64,000 nucleotides of DNA from Vicinamibacterales bacterium (GTDB taxonomy: Bacteria; Acidobacteriota; Vicinamibacteria; Vicinamibacterales; UBA2999), in assembly GCA_030680175.1 (NCBI GenBank), contig JAUXWO010000123.1, positions 1 to 64,000 on the forward strand, given 5' to 3'. A program made the translations under genes and the position numbers. Under the pieces are notes generated by a model. It saw only the letters and a program-made list of their open reading frames with translations. It was not told where the DNA came from and made no database searches. This document shows, in pieces, positions 25,469 to 34,093 of this stretch; the first letter of the stretch is position 1; each line of letters begins with the position of its first letter.

Positions 25469-27055
25469 TCACGGCGGGCAGACGGCGGGGCGCGGCACAT
25501 CGGCCGCGCGGGCGAATGACTGCAGCGACACGAACTGCACCTTCGGCGGCATCGTGGGCGACAGCGTGATCGCAGCGCGCACCACACCTCGCTCGCACGC
25601 CATCGTCCACGCGCCGCGCAGCGCGTTCTCCACGTCGAAGTCTTCGCCGGCCGTGCACACGCCGTGCTTGATGCGCATCGCTTCGAAATCGGCGCGACGG
25701 CGGTCCTTCGATCGGTCGAGGTAGAGATTGCCCGCCGCGATCTCGTCGGCCACCCCGTCGTCCCACCGCTGCACGAGGCCCGAGACCTTCGCGCGCAGAT
25801 CGACGAGCGCCGGCGACGGCTGGGGTACCCGTGGCGCGAGGCCGCCCGTGCGGCCGAGCGCCTCGAACGCGGCGTCGAAGCGCGGGCCCCAGCCCGTGTA
25901 GGTCAGGTTGCCGGCCGCGAGAATCCCGACGCCGTGCTCGGGGAGCCAGAGCATCAGCGAGCCGTAGCCCGGCAGCCCACCGGCATGTCCCACAATCGCG
26001 GGCAGGGCGCACGTCTGGGTCGTGCGTAGTCCGAAGGCGTACGCGAGGTTGCTCAGCTGCACCCCGCCGTCCGCGCCGCGCGAGACCGTCGCGGGCCGTG
26101 CACGCCACGGCTGCTGCATCTCGCGGAGCGAGGCTCTGCGCACCGGGCCCGCCTCCGCGTCGTCCCTCGGCGGGAAGGCCGACATCATGAAGGCGACGTA
26201 GCGCGCGAGATCGCGCATCGACGTCAGCATCCCGCCCATCGACCCGAAGGCGCCGTCGGCCAGTGCGGGCTCGAGCTTCCACGTCTCGTCTTCCCACCGG
26301 TATCCCAGCGCGAGGCGCGATGGCGCCACCGCGTCCGCCTCGAGCGTCGTCGACGTCATGTCGAGCGGGGCCAGGAGGCGTTCGGCGACGTAGTCCCGGT
26401 ACGGCACGCCGCTCACGCGCGCCACGATGCGGCCGAGAATGGCGAAGCCGAAGTTGGAGTACTCGTACGCGATCCCCGGCGGGTTCGAGAACGGGATCCC
26501 CTGGGTCATCAGCGCGCTCATCGCCTCGTCGGTGATGGCGAGCTGCTGATCGCCCCACGGGTTGTCTTCGGGGAAGCCGCCGGCATGCGACAGCAGGTGG
26601 CGGATCGTGAGTCGCGGTGAGTCGGCCGTCGGGTACGCCAGGCCCGCGAGTTCCGGCACGTAGCGCTCGGCCGGGTCGTCGAGCGCCAGCTTCCCCTCGT
26701 CACGCAGCTTCAGGATCGCGAGCGCCGTGAAGCTCTTCGTCATCGACGCGATGCGGAACACCGTGTCCTGCGTCACGGCGGTCTTCGCCTCGAGCTCCCG
26801 GACGCCGTGCTGCCCCATGTGGGCGACCTCGCCATCGATCACCACGGCCCAGGCGGCGCCCGGGACGTGCGCGCCGTCCAGGTAGGCGCGGAAGATCCGA
26901 TCGATCTCCGGAAACGCGGCGGCCAGCTTCTGGCGCCGCTCGGGGTCGGCAAAGCGCGGCGGGTCGGCCTTCACCGCCGGGGCCCCGGACTGGGCGCTCC
27001 CCGAGAGCGGCAGCGCGAGCGCGAGCAGCGCCGCGGCCAGAGTGGTTCGAAGCAT
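25469..27055 (-). CDS. Exported serine hydrolase of the beta-lactamase/DD-peptidase family
   Basis: A signal peptide (about 1-20) precedes a class C-type beta-lactamase domain. The catalytic SxxK is in IASMTKSFTALA, the second motif YSN is in YEYSNFGFAILGR and the third HxG-like motif is in VGHAGGLPGYGS. At 528 aa it is longer than AmpC, with a C-terminal extension of about 100 residues without a known motif. Such proteins are usually esterases or D-amino-peptidases rather than resistance enzymes. ATG 27055 is preferred for the signal peptide. The stop lies just outside the palindromic element. Confidence 0.85.
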   Translation of the reverse strand: MLRTTLAAALLALALPLSGSAQSGAPAVKADPPRFADPERRQKLAAAFPEIDRIFRAYLDGAHVPGAAWAVVIDGEVAHMGQHGVRELEAKTAVTQDTVFRIASMTKSFTALAILKLRDEGKLALDDPAERYVPELAGLAYPTADSPRLTIRHLLSHAGGFPEDNPWGDQQLAITDEAMSALMTQGIPFSNPPGIAYEYSNFGFAILGRIVARVSGVPYRDYVAERLLAPLDMTSTTLEADAVAPSRLALGYRWEDETWKLEPALADGAFGSMGGMLTSMRDLARYVAFMMSAFPPRDDAEAGPVRRASLREMQQPWRARPATVSRGADGGVQLSNLAYAFGLRTTQTCALPAIVGHAGGLPGYGSLMLWLPEHGVGILAAGNLTYTGWGPRFDAAFEALGRTGGLAPRVPQPSPALVDLRAKVSGLVQRWDDGVADEIAAGNLYLDRSKDRRRADFEAMRIKHGVCTAGEDFDVENALRGAWTMACERGVVRAAITLSPTMPPKVQFVSLQSFARAADVPRPAVCPP

Positions 27056-27074
27056 GTCGCATCGGCCGGTCATA

Positions 27075-27100
27075 TGTCCCCTTTGGTGGAAATGGGGACA
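27075..27100. repeat. REP-like hairpin TGTCCCC...GGGGACA
   Basis: TGTCCCC (27075-27081) and GGGGACA (27094-27100) form a 7-bp stem with a 12-bp loop. A related GGGAC-T-GTCCC palindrome lies at the other end of the following gene (27802). Confidence 0.6.
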
Positions 27101-27168
27101 GCCCCCCTTATTCCCGGACCCCAGGTCCCGCAGGCGACATCTTACGCGTATCCCTTCGCGGGGCGCCT

Positions 27169-27816
27169 ATGCCACTCCTCCTGCTGCTCGGCCTGCTCGC
27201 GGCGCTGCCCCTGACGATGCCGTCGGAGTGGGAGGTGCTGGAGTATCGGCGGATCCCGCCGAATGCGCTGCGGTTCAACGAGGGCGGACTGACCATCTCG
27301 GTGCGGGGTTCGGCCAGCCCCATCGTCCATGCCCTCGCCGGACCCACCGCGGTCGCCGGCGTGCGCGGGCGCGGCCGAATCGCCGGCCGCCTCGACACCA
27401 CGCCCGCCCGTCAGGGCGAGCAGGGCCACGACGACTTCGCCTTGCGGATCGGCCTTGTCCAGGCCGGCACGCGCCGGCCGACCTTCCTCGAGCGGCGTCT
27501 GGCGCCCGGCTGGGTCCGCCGGCTCTTCGCGCTCGCGCCGCCCGGGACGGGAATCCAGCAGATCCGCTTCTTCAATGTGGGCCTCGACGCGAGCCAAATC
27601 GGCTGGACACGCCGCCACCCCCTGAGCGATCTGCTCCTGGAAGAGGTCGTGGCCGTCCCCGACCGGGAGGGGCGCTTCGAGATCCACCTCGACTTCGCGC
27701 CCGTGGACACGCTGGCGGTCTGGCTGGCGGCTGACGGCGACGACTCGGGCTCCACATTCGAGGTGCACCTCGAGGCGCTGACCCTGATTCCGGCCACTAG
27801 AGGGACTGTCCCCTGA
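27169..27816 (+). CDS. Hypothetical exported protein (215 aa)
   Basis: I do not recognise a characterised family with confidence; the EWEVLEYRRIPPN start faintly resembles DUF3047. An N-terminal hydrophobic stretch (about 1-17) looks like a signal peptide. The body is beta-rich with conserved-looking blocks GEQGHDDFALRIGLV, LFALAPPGTGIQQIRFF and RRHPLSDLLLEEVV. The last residues (TRGTVP) and the stop codon are read from a REP-like GGGACTGTCCC sequence, so the natural C-terminus may have been replaced. The gene is flanked by related REP-like sequences on both sides. Confidence 0.65.
   Translation: MPLLLLLGLLAALPLTMPSEWEVLEYRRIPPNALRFNEGGLTISVRGSASPIVHALAGPTAVAGVRGRGRIAGRLDTTPARQGEQGHDDFALRIGLVQAGTRRPTFLERRLAPGWVRRLFALAPPGTGIQQIRFFNVGLDASQIGWTRRHPLSDLLLEEVVAVPDREGRFEIHLDFAPVDTLAVWLAADGDDSGSTFEVHLEALTLIPATRGTVP
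27802..27813. repeat. REP-like palindrome GGGACTGTCCC at gene end
   Basis: GGGAC-T-GTCCC overlaps the last codons of the upstream gene and abuts its TGA stop. It belongs to the same GGGGACAG-type family as the hairpin at 27075. Confidence 0.55.
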
Positions 27817-27838
27817 CGTCGGCATCGCCTTTGAATGT

Positions 27839-27861
27839 CCCAGGAGGGTCAGGCCCTCCTG
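27839..27861. terminator. Hairpin with T-tract, likely terminator
   Basis: CCAGGAGGG and CCCTCCTGG form a 9-bp stem around TCAGG, followed shortly by CCTTTT. It ends the preceding gene and lies just ahead of the S41 ribosome binding site. Confidence 0.5.
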
Positions 27862-27882
27862 GAGGCCTTTTGGAGGCAGAAT

Positions 27883-29166
27883 ATGCAGATGCGGCTGGCA
27901 TCACGTGTCCTCGTCGCGGCGGTCCTGGTGGTGGGCTTCGCGCTTCCGGCGCGGGCCCAGATCACGAGCTGCACGGTGGCCAACCAGAACCTGTACGTCC
28001 GCGACGTGCTCTCGGACATCTACCTCTGGTACCCGCACCTCCCGCCCGTCAGCCCCGTGCAGTTCCCGACGCCCGAGGCGTACCTGGAGGCCGTGCGCTT
28101 CCGCCAGCTCGACGCGTCGTTCAGTTACATCACCTCGCGCGCCGCGAGTGACGCGTTCTACTCCGACAGCCAGTTCATCGGCTACGGCTTCTCGATGCAG
28201 GTCGCCGGGACCGCCGTGCGCGTGTCGCAGGTGTACGAGGACAGCCCGGCCGCGGAGGCCGGCCTCGACCGCGGGGCGTCGATCGTCGAAGTGAACGGCC
28301 GGAGCGTGGCCAGCCTGATTGCGACCGGTGCCATCGGCGGCGCCTTCGGCCCCTCCACCGAGGGCGTCGTCACGACCATCGCCTTCGACACACGCGGGGG
28401 CGGGCGCCGGCACGCCACGATGGTGAAGCGGGCGGTGACGATTCCCACGGTGTCGCTCGCGCGGGTCTTCTCGGTCGAGGGCCGCAAGGTCGGCTACGTG
28501 TTCTTCCGCAACTTCGTCGAACCGTCCTATGCCGCGCTCGACGAGGCCTTCGCGATGCTGAAGGACGAGGGCGTCACCGAGCTGGTCCTGGATCTCCGCT
28601 ACAACGGCGGCGGACTCGTCAACGTCGCGGTGCACCTCGGCAGCCTCATCGGCGGCGCGGTGACGCGCGATCAGGTCTTCGCCGAGTACCGGCACAACGA
28701 CAAGAACATACGGCGCGATCAGACGCTGCGGTTCGCGGAGGCCGCGCAGGCGCTCACGCTGTCGCGCGCGATCGTCATCGCCACGCCGTCATCGGCTTCG
28801 GCCAGCGAGCTTGTGATCAACGCGCTGCGGCCGTTCCTGCCCGTCACCGTGGTCGGCGACCGCACGTACGGCAAGCCGGTCGGCCAGTACGTCGTGCCCT
28901 TCTGCGACAAGGTGCTGGCGCCGGTCTCGTTCTCGATGGTGAACGCGGACGGCGAGGGCGGGTTCTTCGGGGGGATTCCGGCCGACTGCCATGCCCCCGA
29001 CGACATCGAACACGACCTCGGCGACGCGAACGAGGGATCGCTCGCGGAGGCCCTGCGGTTCATCCGCACGGGGACGTGTACGCCGCCCCCCACGGACGCG
29101 TCGGCCACGCAGGCGGCCGGCGCCCCGCGCGCGACCGGGTGGCAGGCGCTCATCAACGCGCAGTAG
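27883..29166 (+). CDS. Exported S41-family (C-terminal processing) protease
   Basis: ATG 27883 is preceded by GGAGG at 7 bp and starts a clear signal peptide. The 427-aa protein has an N-terminal helical region and a PDZ domain (about 120-200; YEDSPAAEAGLDRGASIVEVNG). The S41 catalytic domain shows ELVLDLRYNGGG, the serine in ATPSSASASELV and the lysine in GDRTYGKPVGQY. This Ser-Lys dyad arrangement is that of tail-specific and photosystem-type proteases. Its TAG stop is immediately adjacent to the stop of the convergent mbnH-like gene, leaving no spacer. Confidence 0.88.
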   Translation: MQMRLASRVLVAAVLVVGFALPARAQITSCTVANQNLYVRDVLSDIYLWYPHLPPVSPVQFPTPEAYLEAVRFRQLDASFSYITSRAASDAFYSDSQFIGYGFSMQVAGTAVRVSQVYEDSPAAEAGLDRGASIVEVNGRSVASLIATGAIGGAFGPSTEGVVTTIAFDTRGGGRRHATMVKRAVTIPTVSLARVFSVEGRKVGYVFFRNFVEPSYAALDEAFAMLKDEGVTELVLDLRYNGGGLVNVAVHLGSLIGGAVTRDQVFAEYRHNDKNIRRDQTLRFAEAAQALTLSRAIVIATPSSASASELVINALRPFLPVTVVGDRTYGKPVGQYVVPFCDKVLAPVSFSMVNADGEGGFFGGIPADCHAPDDIEHDLGDANEGSLAEALRFIRTGTCTPPPTDASATQAAGAPRATGWQALINAQ

Positions 29167-30693
29167 CTACGGCCTGCCGCCGGCCGTCCACGGGTTCTGG
29201 AACCGCGGGTCGCGGGTGAACGCCTCGTCGGTGAGCGTCTCCAGGAACGCGATGAGCTCGCGGCGCTGGGCCGGCGTGAGCGTGAAGCCCTTGACGAAGC
29301 TGCTCTTGTAGGGACTGTCGGCCCCGATCCCCGCATTCGGGCCGTCGGGGATCGCGCGCCCGCCCGCCTCGTAGTGCGCGATCACCTCCTCCAGCGTGGC
29401 GAGGCTCCCGTCGTGCATGTAGGGCGCCGTCAGCGCGATGTTGCGCAGGGTCGGCGCCTTGAACCGGCCCATGTCCTCGGGGTCGTCCGACACGGCATGC
29501 ACGCCGGTGTTGGGCGCCGGGTACGCGCCCGCCCCATCCACGTTGTACAGGCCGGTGTTGTGGAACTCGATCTCGGCGAAGCCCTTGCCGACGTGGTCCA
29601 CCGTCTCGGTGAAGTTGAACCCGCCGTGGCAATGGAAGCACTCGAGTGCCTCCGAGAAGAACAGGGCCTCCCCACGCACCGCCTCGGCCGGGATCGCCTG
29701 CGGGTCGAGCCCCAGCCGGTAGCGATCGTACGGCGCGCGGCCGGAGATCAGCGTCCGCTGGAATGACGCGATCGCGCGCGTGATGTTCAACAGCGTGAAC
29801 GGATCGGCCTCGTCGGGGTACGCCTCCGGGAACAGGCGCTGGTAGTCGGGCTCGGCACGCAGTTGCCTGAGGAGTTCCCCCTCCATGCCCGACAGCCCCA
29901 GTTCGACCGGCTCCTCGCCGAACATCGGGACGAGCGCCTGTGTCTCGAGACGCCGCTGTGTCGGGTTCGCCCACGTCAGCACGGGGCTGTAGGCCACATT
30001 GGCCAGGCTCATGCTGCTGCGGGGATGCACCTCCCCGGTGGCGCCGACGGCGCGCGCCTTGTCGTCCGAGAACGCAAAGCGCGGCTCATGACAGCTCCCA
30101 CAGGAGAACGTGCCGTTGACGGACATCCGGGTGTCCCAGAACAGGTGGCGCCCCAATTCCACCTTCTCGATGCTCATCGGGTTGTCGGCCGGCACCTTGG
30201 GCCGCGGAAAGCCAGGCGGCAGATCCCAGACGTACCCGCTCCCGTCCCCCTCCGAGACGGCGACCCTGATGCCCGCCAGTCCGCGCACATGCGCGACGAC
30301 CTGCCATCGCGCCTGCTCGGACAAGACCGCGTCGAATCGCGGCATCACGCCGCGCGGGCTCCCCTGGCTGACGACCCAGTAGACCTCCCCCTCGGCATGC
30401 GCGCGTTGATCGGCGGCCGCGAGGTCCGGCACGGGCAGCGCGAGCGCCGCGCCCGCCGCGGTCCCGCGGCCATCCTCGCCGTGGCAGCGCGCGCAGTGCG
30501 CGGCATACGCCGCCTTCCCGGCGTCGAGATCCGCGCGCGTCAGGTCAAGCGGGCTGACCAGCATGCGCGCCTGCGCGGGGGCGAGATGCTGATGCGCCTG
30601 CTCGTCCGCCGGCTGGGATCCCGCCACGAGGGCGGCCGCGCCCCACAGCAGGGCCAGCCCCGCGGCCAGCCCCGCAAAGCGGCGCACCCCCAT
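29167..30693 (-). CDS. MbnH-like di-heme protein fused to an N-terminal cytochrome c domain
   Basis: The protein belongs to the MauG/cytochrome c peroxidase superfamily and, with its MbnP neighbour, to the MbnH group that oxidises a tryptophan in MbnP. Two heme sites match the di-heme core: CGSCH (198-202) and CFHCH (352-356). An additional CARCH (67-71) lies in a separate N-terminal cytochrome c domain of about 90 residues, making the 508-aa chain tri-heme. A signal peptide covers about residues 1-25. Its ATG overlaps the mbnP stop (TAATG), so the pair is co-translated in the order mbnP-mbnH. Confidence 0.85.
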   Translation of the reverse strand: MGVRRFAGLAAGLALLWGAAALVAGSQPADEQAHQHLAPAQARMLVSPLDLTRADLDAGKAAYAAHCARCHGEDGRGTAAGAALALPVPDLAAADQRAHAEGEVYWVVSQGSPRGVMPRFDAVLSEQARWQVVAHVRGLAGIRVAVSEGDGSGYVWDLPPGFPRPKVPADNPMSIEKVELGRHLFWDTRMSVNGTFSCGSCHEPRFAFSDDKARAVGATGEVHPRSSMSLANVAYSPVLTWANPTQRRLETQALVPMFGEEPVELGLSGMEGELLRQLRAEPDYQRLFPEAYPDEADPFTLLNITRAIASFQRTLISGRAPYDRYRLGLDPQAIPAEAVRGEALFFSEALECFHCHGGFNFTETVDHVGKGFAEIEFHNTGLYNVDGAGAYPAPNTGVHAVSDDPEDMGRFKAPTLRNIALTAPYMHDGSLATLEEVIAHYEAGGRAIPDGPNAGIGADSPYKSSFVKGFTLTPAQRRELIAFLETLTDEAFTRDPRFQNPWTAGGRP

Positions 30694-31580
30694 TACCGCT
30701 GCTCACCGCGCGCCATCGTCGAGGACGGGCGCACGCGGAAGACGCGCTGCGTCGAGGCCGGCGCATCGCCGAACGCGAGGCCGAGCGCGTCGAAGAGCGG
30801 CGCGCAGTCGGGATCGGCGGGGCCCGACATGCAGCCGCGCGCGGTCTTCTCGGTAAACGCGTCGACATTGGCGCCGGCCAGCAGCGCCGCCATGTCGAAC
30901 TGAATCACGTCACGCGCCACGGAGAACGACGGCAGGTCCACCGTCACGCGATTCCCGTGCTTGCACTCGGTGGGCACGGTCGTCGCCGACCCGCCGGGGG
31001 TGCAGCCCGTGCTGCCCAGGTGCACCATCCACCCCTGCGGCTGGCCGGTGCTGCGGATGTCGAGACGGAGGAACTTGTAGCCCCCGTTCCAGTTCCAGAA
31101 CATGCGCGACACGTTGAGCGGCGACGGCTGCAACGTCGGCTCCTGATGGTTCTTGTCGAACGGCAGGCCCATCTCGAATCGGACGCCGGTGTACGCCCCG
31201 GCGGGCGCGGTCCCCTCGACGACGTGACGCGTCTCCGGCGTGCCGTTCATGCAGGCGCCGGTCGCATCCTCGAAGTCGACGAGCGCCACATCCTCGTGCT
31301 GCCAGAGTCCGTCCTGCGCCAGCGTGACCGGCACCTCCGTCCCATCCGCCCGCACGAGGCGCAGGGCCGAGACATAGAAGCGGAAGTCGCTCACGCGCAC
31401 GGCCGACTTCGTCATGCCGAGTCCCGGATAGGTCGTGCCGCACGCAAACGGCTGGTCCCCGACCACGCCCTCGAACCGGATCGAGACCGGCGCCGCCGAC
31501 TCCGCGGCCGGTTGCGCCCACGCGCTGCCGGACATCGCGCCAAGCGCCACCGCCATCAAGGCCACACGCACTGAGATCAT
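30693..31580 (-). CDS. MbnP-family copper-binding periplasmic protein
   Basis: The 295-aa exported protein matches the 'metallo-mystery pair' partner MbnP. It has an N-terminal beta-sandwich start (VSIRFEGVVGDQPFACG), the FRFYVSALRLVRADG block, NHQEPTLQPSPLN and the Trp-rich MFWNWNGGYKFLRLD. HLGSTGC follows, with further paired cysteines. In characterised members a tryptophan is converted to kynurenine by MbnH and contributes to copper binding. ATG 31580 is chosen for the GAGGAGAG ribosome binding site and the signal peptide. It is divergent from regB. The specific modified residue here is not proven. Confidence 0.85.
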   Translation of the reverse strand: MISVRVALMAVALGAMSGSAWAQPAAESAAPVSIRFEGVVGDQPFACGTTYPGLGMTKSAVRVSDFRFYVSALRLVRADGTEVPVTLAQDGLWQHEDVALVDFEDATGACMNGTPETRHVVEGTAPAGAYTGVRFEMGLPFDKNHQEPTLQPSPLNVSRMFWNWNGGYKFLRLDIRSTGQPQGWMVHLGSTGCTPGGSATTVPTECKHGNRVTVDLPSFSVARDVIQFDMAALLAGANVDAFTEKTARGCMSGPADPDCAPLFDALGLAFGDAPASTQRVFRVRPSSTMARGEQR

Positions 31581-31664
31581 CACCACTCTCCTCACACGTT
31601 CGTACCGGCGGGATCGACGCGGGGCCTCCGTGGCCAGGCGGCGTGGGACACCCGGGGCCACAGT

Positions 31665-31709
31665 GTCGCATCGGCGACGCACATCAGACCTGAGGCAAAT
31701 TGTCGCGAC
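31665..31709. promoter_or_regulatory. GTCGC/GCGAC inverted repeats in the mbnP-regB spacer
   Basis: GTCGC-ATCG-GCGAC (31665-31678) and the palindrome GTCGCGAC (31702-31709) lie in the 232-bp divergent spacer. A further GCGAC is at 31773. RegA-type regulators are reported to bind GCGNC/GNCGC half-site pairs; in a high-GC genome this match is only suggestive. Confidence 0.3.
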
Positions 31710-31800
31710 CGCGAAGCGGGGCTCGGCAGACGCGTGGATTTGCCGTGCGCCCGCGATCCCCTGCCCACGACTGCGACAACATGCCGCACCCCCGCAATGA

Positions 31801-31806
31801 GACAAT
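31801..31806 (+). promoter_or_regulatory. -10 element abutting regB start
   Basis: GACAAT ends 6 bp before GTG 31813. No ribosome binding site is present. Confidence 0.45.
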
Positions 31807-31812
31807 GACGCC

Positions 31813-33081
31813 GTGGATACCGCGCCGATCGTCTCCGCGCCGTGGGTCGTGCGGTTTCGCTGGGCCGTGATCGCCGGCGCCGCCGTCACGCTGGTGGTGG
31901 GATGGACGGCGCTCGGCCTGCGCTTCGACGTGCGCGTCGTGGCCGCCACGCTGGCCGTGCAGGCGGTCAGCAACTCCTGGCTCGTGCTCCAGCTCCGCTC
32001 GGGCCACGCGGCCACGCGGCTGTCGCTCGGACCGGTGGTGCTGCTCGACCTCCTGCTGCTCACCGCCCTGATCCTCGCCACGGGCGGTCCCGCCAATCCC
32101 TTCACGATTGGCTACCTGGTCTACATCACGCTCGCGGCCGTCATCCTGAACGCCGCGTGGGCGTGGGTCGCGACGCTGGCATCGGTCGCCGCGTATGGCC
32201 TGCTGTTTGTCGGGCCGTTGCGCGCCGTGTTCGATCCCCACGCGATGCACGAGGCCATGCAGCCGGGCATGGGCCACCAGGCGGGCATGTGGGCGGCGTT
32301 CCTCATCGCGGCCCTCCTGACGGCCAGCTTCGTCACCCGGATCCGCTCGGCCGTCGAAGCGCGCGAGCGGGCGCTCGAAGACGCGCGCCGCGTTGCCGCC
32401 GAGCGCGAGCGCCTGGCCTCGCTCACGACGCTCGCCGCGGGCGCGGCGCACGAACTCGCCACGCCGCTGGCGACGATTGCCGTCACGGCACGCGAACTGG
32501 ATCACGCGGCCTCCAGGCCGGGCATTCCGCCGGAGATTGCCGAGGACGCACGGCTGATCCGGTCGCAGGTCGAGCGCTGCCGCACCATCCTCGATCAGAT
32601 GAGCGGCCGCGCGGACGACACCATCGCGCAGGCGCCGCGTGACGCTGACGTGGCGGCGATCGTCGACGCCGCGCTCGAGAGCCTCGATGACGCCTGCCGG
32701 GCGCGGGTGATCATCGACGCCGATCCGGCCCGGCGCGTGCGCGTCCCGGTGCAGGCCACCGCGCGCGCGCTGCATACGCTCATCAAGAATGCGCTCGACG
32801 CGTCGCCGGGCACCGCGCCCGTCCACGTCACCGCCGACGTCGTCTCCGGCGGACTCGCCCTCATCGTCCGCGATACGGGCACGGGCATGACCGACGATGT
32901 CCGCGCGCGCGCCGGGGAGCCGTTCTTCACGACGAAGCCGCCGGGCGCCGGCTTCGGCCTCGGCCTTTTCCTCGTCCGCACGTTCGCGGAACAATGGGGC
33001 GGACGCCTCGACCTGGCCTCCACGCCCGGCCTCGGCACGACGGTGACACTGACGCTGCCCCAGGAGCCCCATGAACGCTGA
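31813..33081 (+). CDS. regB: RegB/PrrB-type redox sensor histidine kinase
   Basis: The 422-aa kinase has six predicted membrane segments (about 15-35, 41-60, 71-90, 98-113, 115-137, 160-176). The RegB quinone box GGPANPF is at 91-97 and the H-box AAHELATPLATI has phospho-acceptor H213. A cysteine in VERCRTIL (256) matches the redox-active cysteine of Rhodobacter RegB. The ATPase follows with HTLIKNALDASPG, DTGTGM and GFGLGLFLVRTF. The predicted periplasmic loop 141-160 is rich in Met and His (HAMHEAMQ, GMGHQAGM). The gene overlaps regA by 11 bp and is divergent from mbnP. Family assignment is strong; the signal is inferred. Confidence 0.88.
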   Translation: MDTAPIVSAPWVVRFRWAVIAGAAVTLVVGWTALGLRFDVRVVAATLAVQAVSNSWLVLQLRSGHAATRLSLGPVVLLDLLLLTALILATGGPANPFTIGYLVYITLAAVILNAAWAWVATLASVAAYGLLFVGPLRAVFDPHAMHEAMQPGMGHQAGMWAAFLIAALLTASFVTRIRSAVEARERALEDARRVAAERERLASLTTLAAGAAHELATPLATIAVTARELDHAASRPGIPPEIAEDARLIRSQVERCRTILDQMSGRADDTIAQAPRDADVAAIVDAALESLDDACRARVIIDADPARRVRVPVQATARALHTLIKNALDASPGTAPVHVTADVVSGGLALIVRDTGTGMTDDVRARAGEPFFTTKPPGAGFGLGLFLVRTFAEQWGGRLDLASTPGLGTTVTLTLPQEPHER

Positions 33082-33613
33082 CGCCCGCACCCTGCTGCTC
33101 GTGGACGATGACGAGGCGCTGCTGACACGGCTGACGAAGGCGCTGACGGCGCGCAACTACGTCGTGTGGCCGGCGCGGACCATCGCGGAGGCGCTGGCGT
33201 GCGCGCGCGCCGAGAGCGCGGAGGCGGCGGTCGTCGACCTGCGGCTGCCCGACGGCCACGGCCTCGATCTGGTGCGCGAGCTGCACGCCATCGACCAGAC
33301 GACGCGCATCGTCGTGCTGACGGGGTACGGCGCGATCGCCACGGCCGTGCAGAGCCTGAAGCTCGGGGCGTCGAACTACCTGACGAAGCCGGTGGATGCG
33401 GATCAGATCGCGGCGGCGCTCGAGGACGCCGAGCCGGCGGCGACGGCCGGGGCGCCGGAGTTCACCGTGCCGTCGCTGGCGCGTGTGGAGTGGGAGCACA
33501 TCCAGCGGGTGCTCACCGAGTGCGAGGGCAACATCTCGCAGGCCGCGCGGGTCCTCGGCCTGCACCGCCGGTCGCTGCAGCGCAAGCTGTCGAAGTATCC
33601 GGTCTCGCGCTAG
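33071..33613 (+). CDS. regA: RegA/PrrA/ActR-type response regulator
   Basis: The 180-aa protein has a receiver domain with acidic pocket DDD (12-14), phospho-acceptor D56 in VVDLRLPDG, and K106 in LTKPVDADQI. A short linker leads to a C-terminal Fis-type helix-turn-helix, NISQAARVLGLHRRSLQRKLSKYP, which is nearly invariant in the RegA family of global redox regulators. It overlaps the sensor gene, so both are made from one transcript. Likely targets include the adjacent divergent mbnP-mbnH pair, but this is inference from position only. Confidence 0.9.
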   Translation: MNADARTLLLVDDDEALLTRLTKALTARNYVVWPARTIAEALACARAESAEAAVVDLRLPDGHGLDLVRELHAIDQTTRIVVLTGYGAIATAVQSLKLGASNYLTKPVDADQIAAALEDAEPAATAGAPEFTVPSLARVEWEHIQRVLTECEGNISQAARVLGLHRRSLQRKLSKYPVSR

Positions 33614-33619
33614 GCGCGC

Positions 33620-34093
33620 TCACCCGAGGCGCGCGAGCTCGTCGTCGAGCTGGTCCGCCAGCGCGTCGTCGGGGGGCGGATCGTGCGGGGTCTCCGTGTC
33701 GCCGCCGCGTCGCGTGGAGCGCCGCAGGAACGCGGCGATCGCCACGAGCCCCGCCAGCCCGAGAGCGGCCGGCACGAGCACGGCGATGCGGCCACCGGGG
33801 AGCGACGAGGGATCAGCGAGCACCCCCTGGCCGAACCGCGCGACCAGATCGGCCTCGATCGCCGAGCGCGCTTCGCCGGCCTCCAGCCGCTCGCGAATCT
33901 CGGTGCGCAGCTCGCGCGCGTTCTCGGACGGGCAGGCCGTCAGCACCAGGCCAGGGCAGAACGGACTCATGATGGCGCCGGCGATGGCCTGTGCCTCGGA
34001 CCCGGGATCGGGCGGCGGCGCCGGCTCCCGCAGGGCGAACCCCAGCAGCACGGCCAAGGCCCCGGCAACGACGAGCGCAATCACGGTTCTCAT
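33620..34093 (-). CDS. CcmH-like cytochrome c biogenesis protein, orphan
   Basis: The 157-aa protein has an N-terminal membrane anchor (about 3-21), a helical domain and a second hydrophobic segment (about 100-122) followed by a charged cytoplasmic tail, as in CcmH/CycL. The helical core ENARELRTEIRERLEAGEARSAIEADLVARFGQGVLADP fits the family. The usual redox CxxC is replaced by a wider pair, C-PGLVLTA-C (CX7C). No other ccm genes are adjacent, but heme proteins lie nearby at 29 kb. It converges on regA with only 6 bp between stops. Confidence 0.72.
   Translation of the reverse strand: MRTVIALVVAGALAVLLGFALREPAPPPDPGSEAQAIAGAIMSPFCPGLVLTACPSENARELRTEIRERLEAGEARSAIEADLVARFGQGVLADPSSLPGGRIAVLVPAALGLAGLVAIAAFLRRSTRRGGDTETPHDPPPDDALADQLDDELARLG

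Noticed and set aside
25469-27055. A true beta-lactamase resistance gene
   Set aside because: The SxxK/YSN/HxG pattern and the length fit the broad esterase/DD-peptidase branch; nothing indicates antibiotic hydrolysis.
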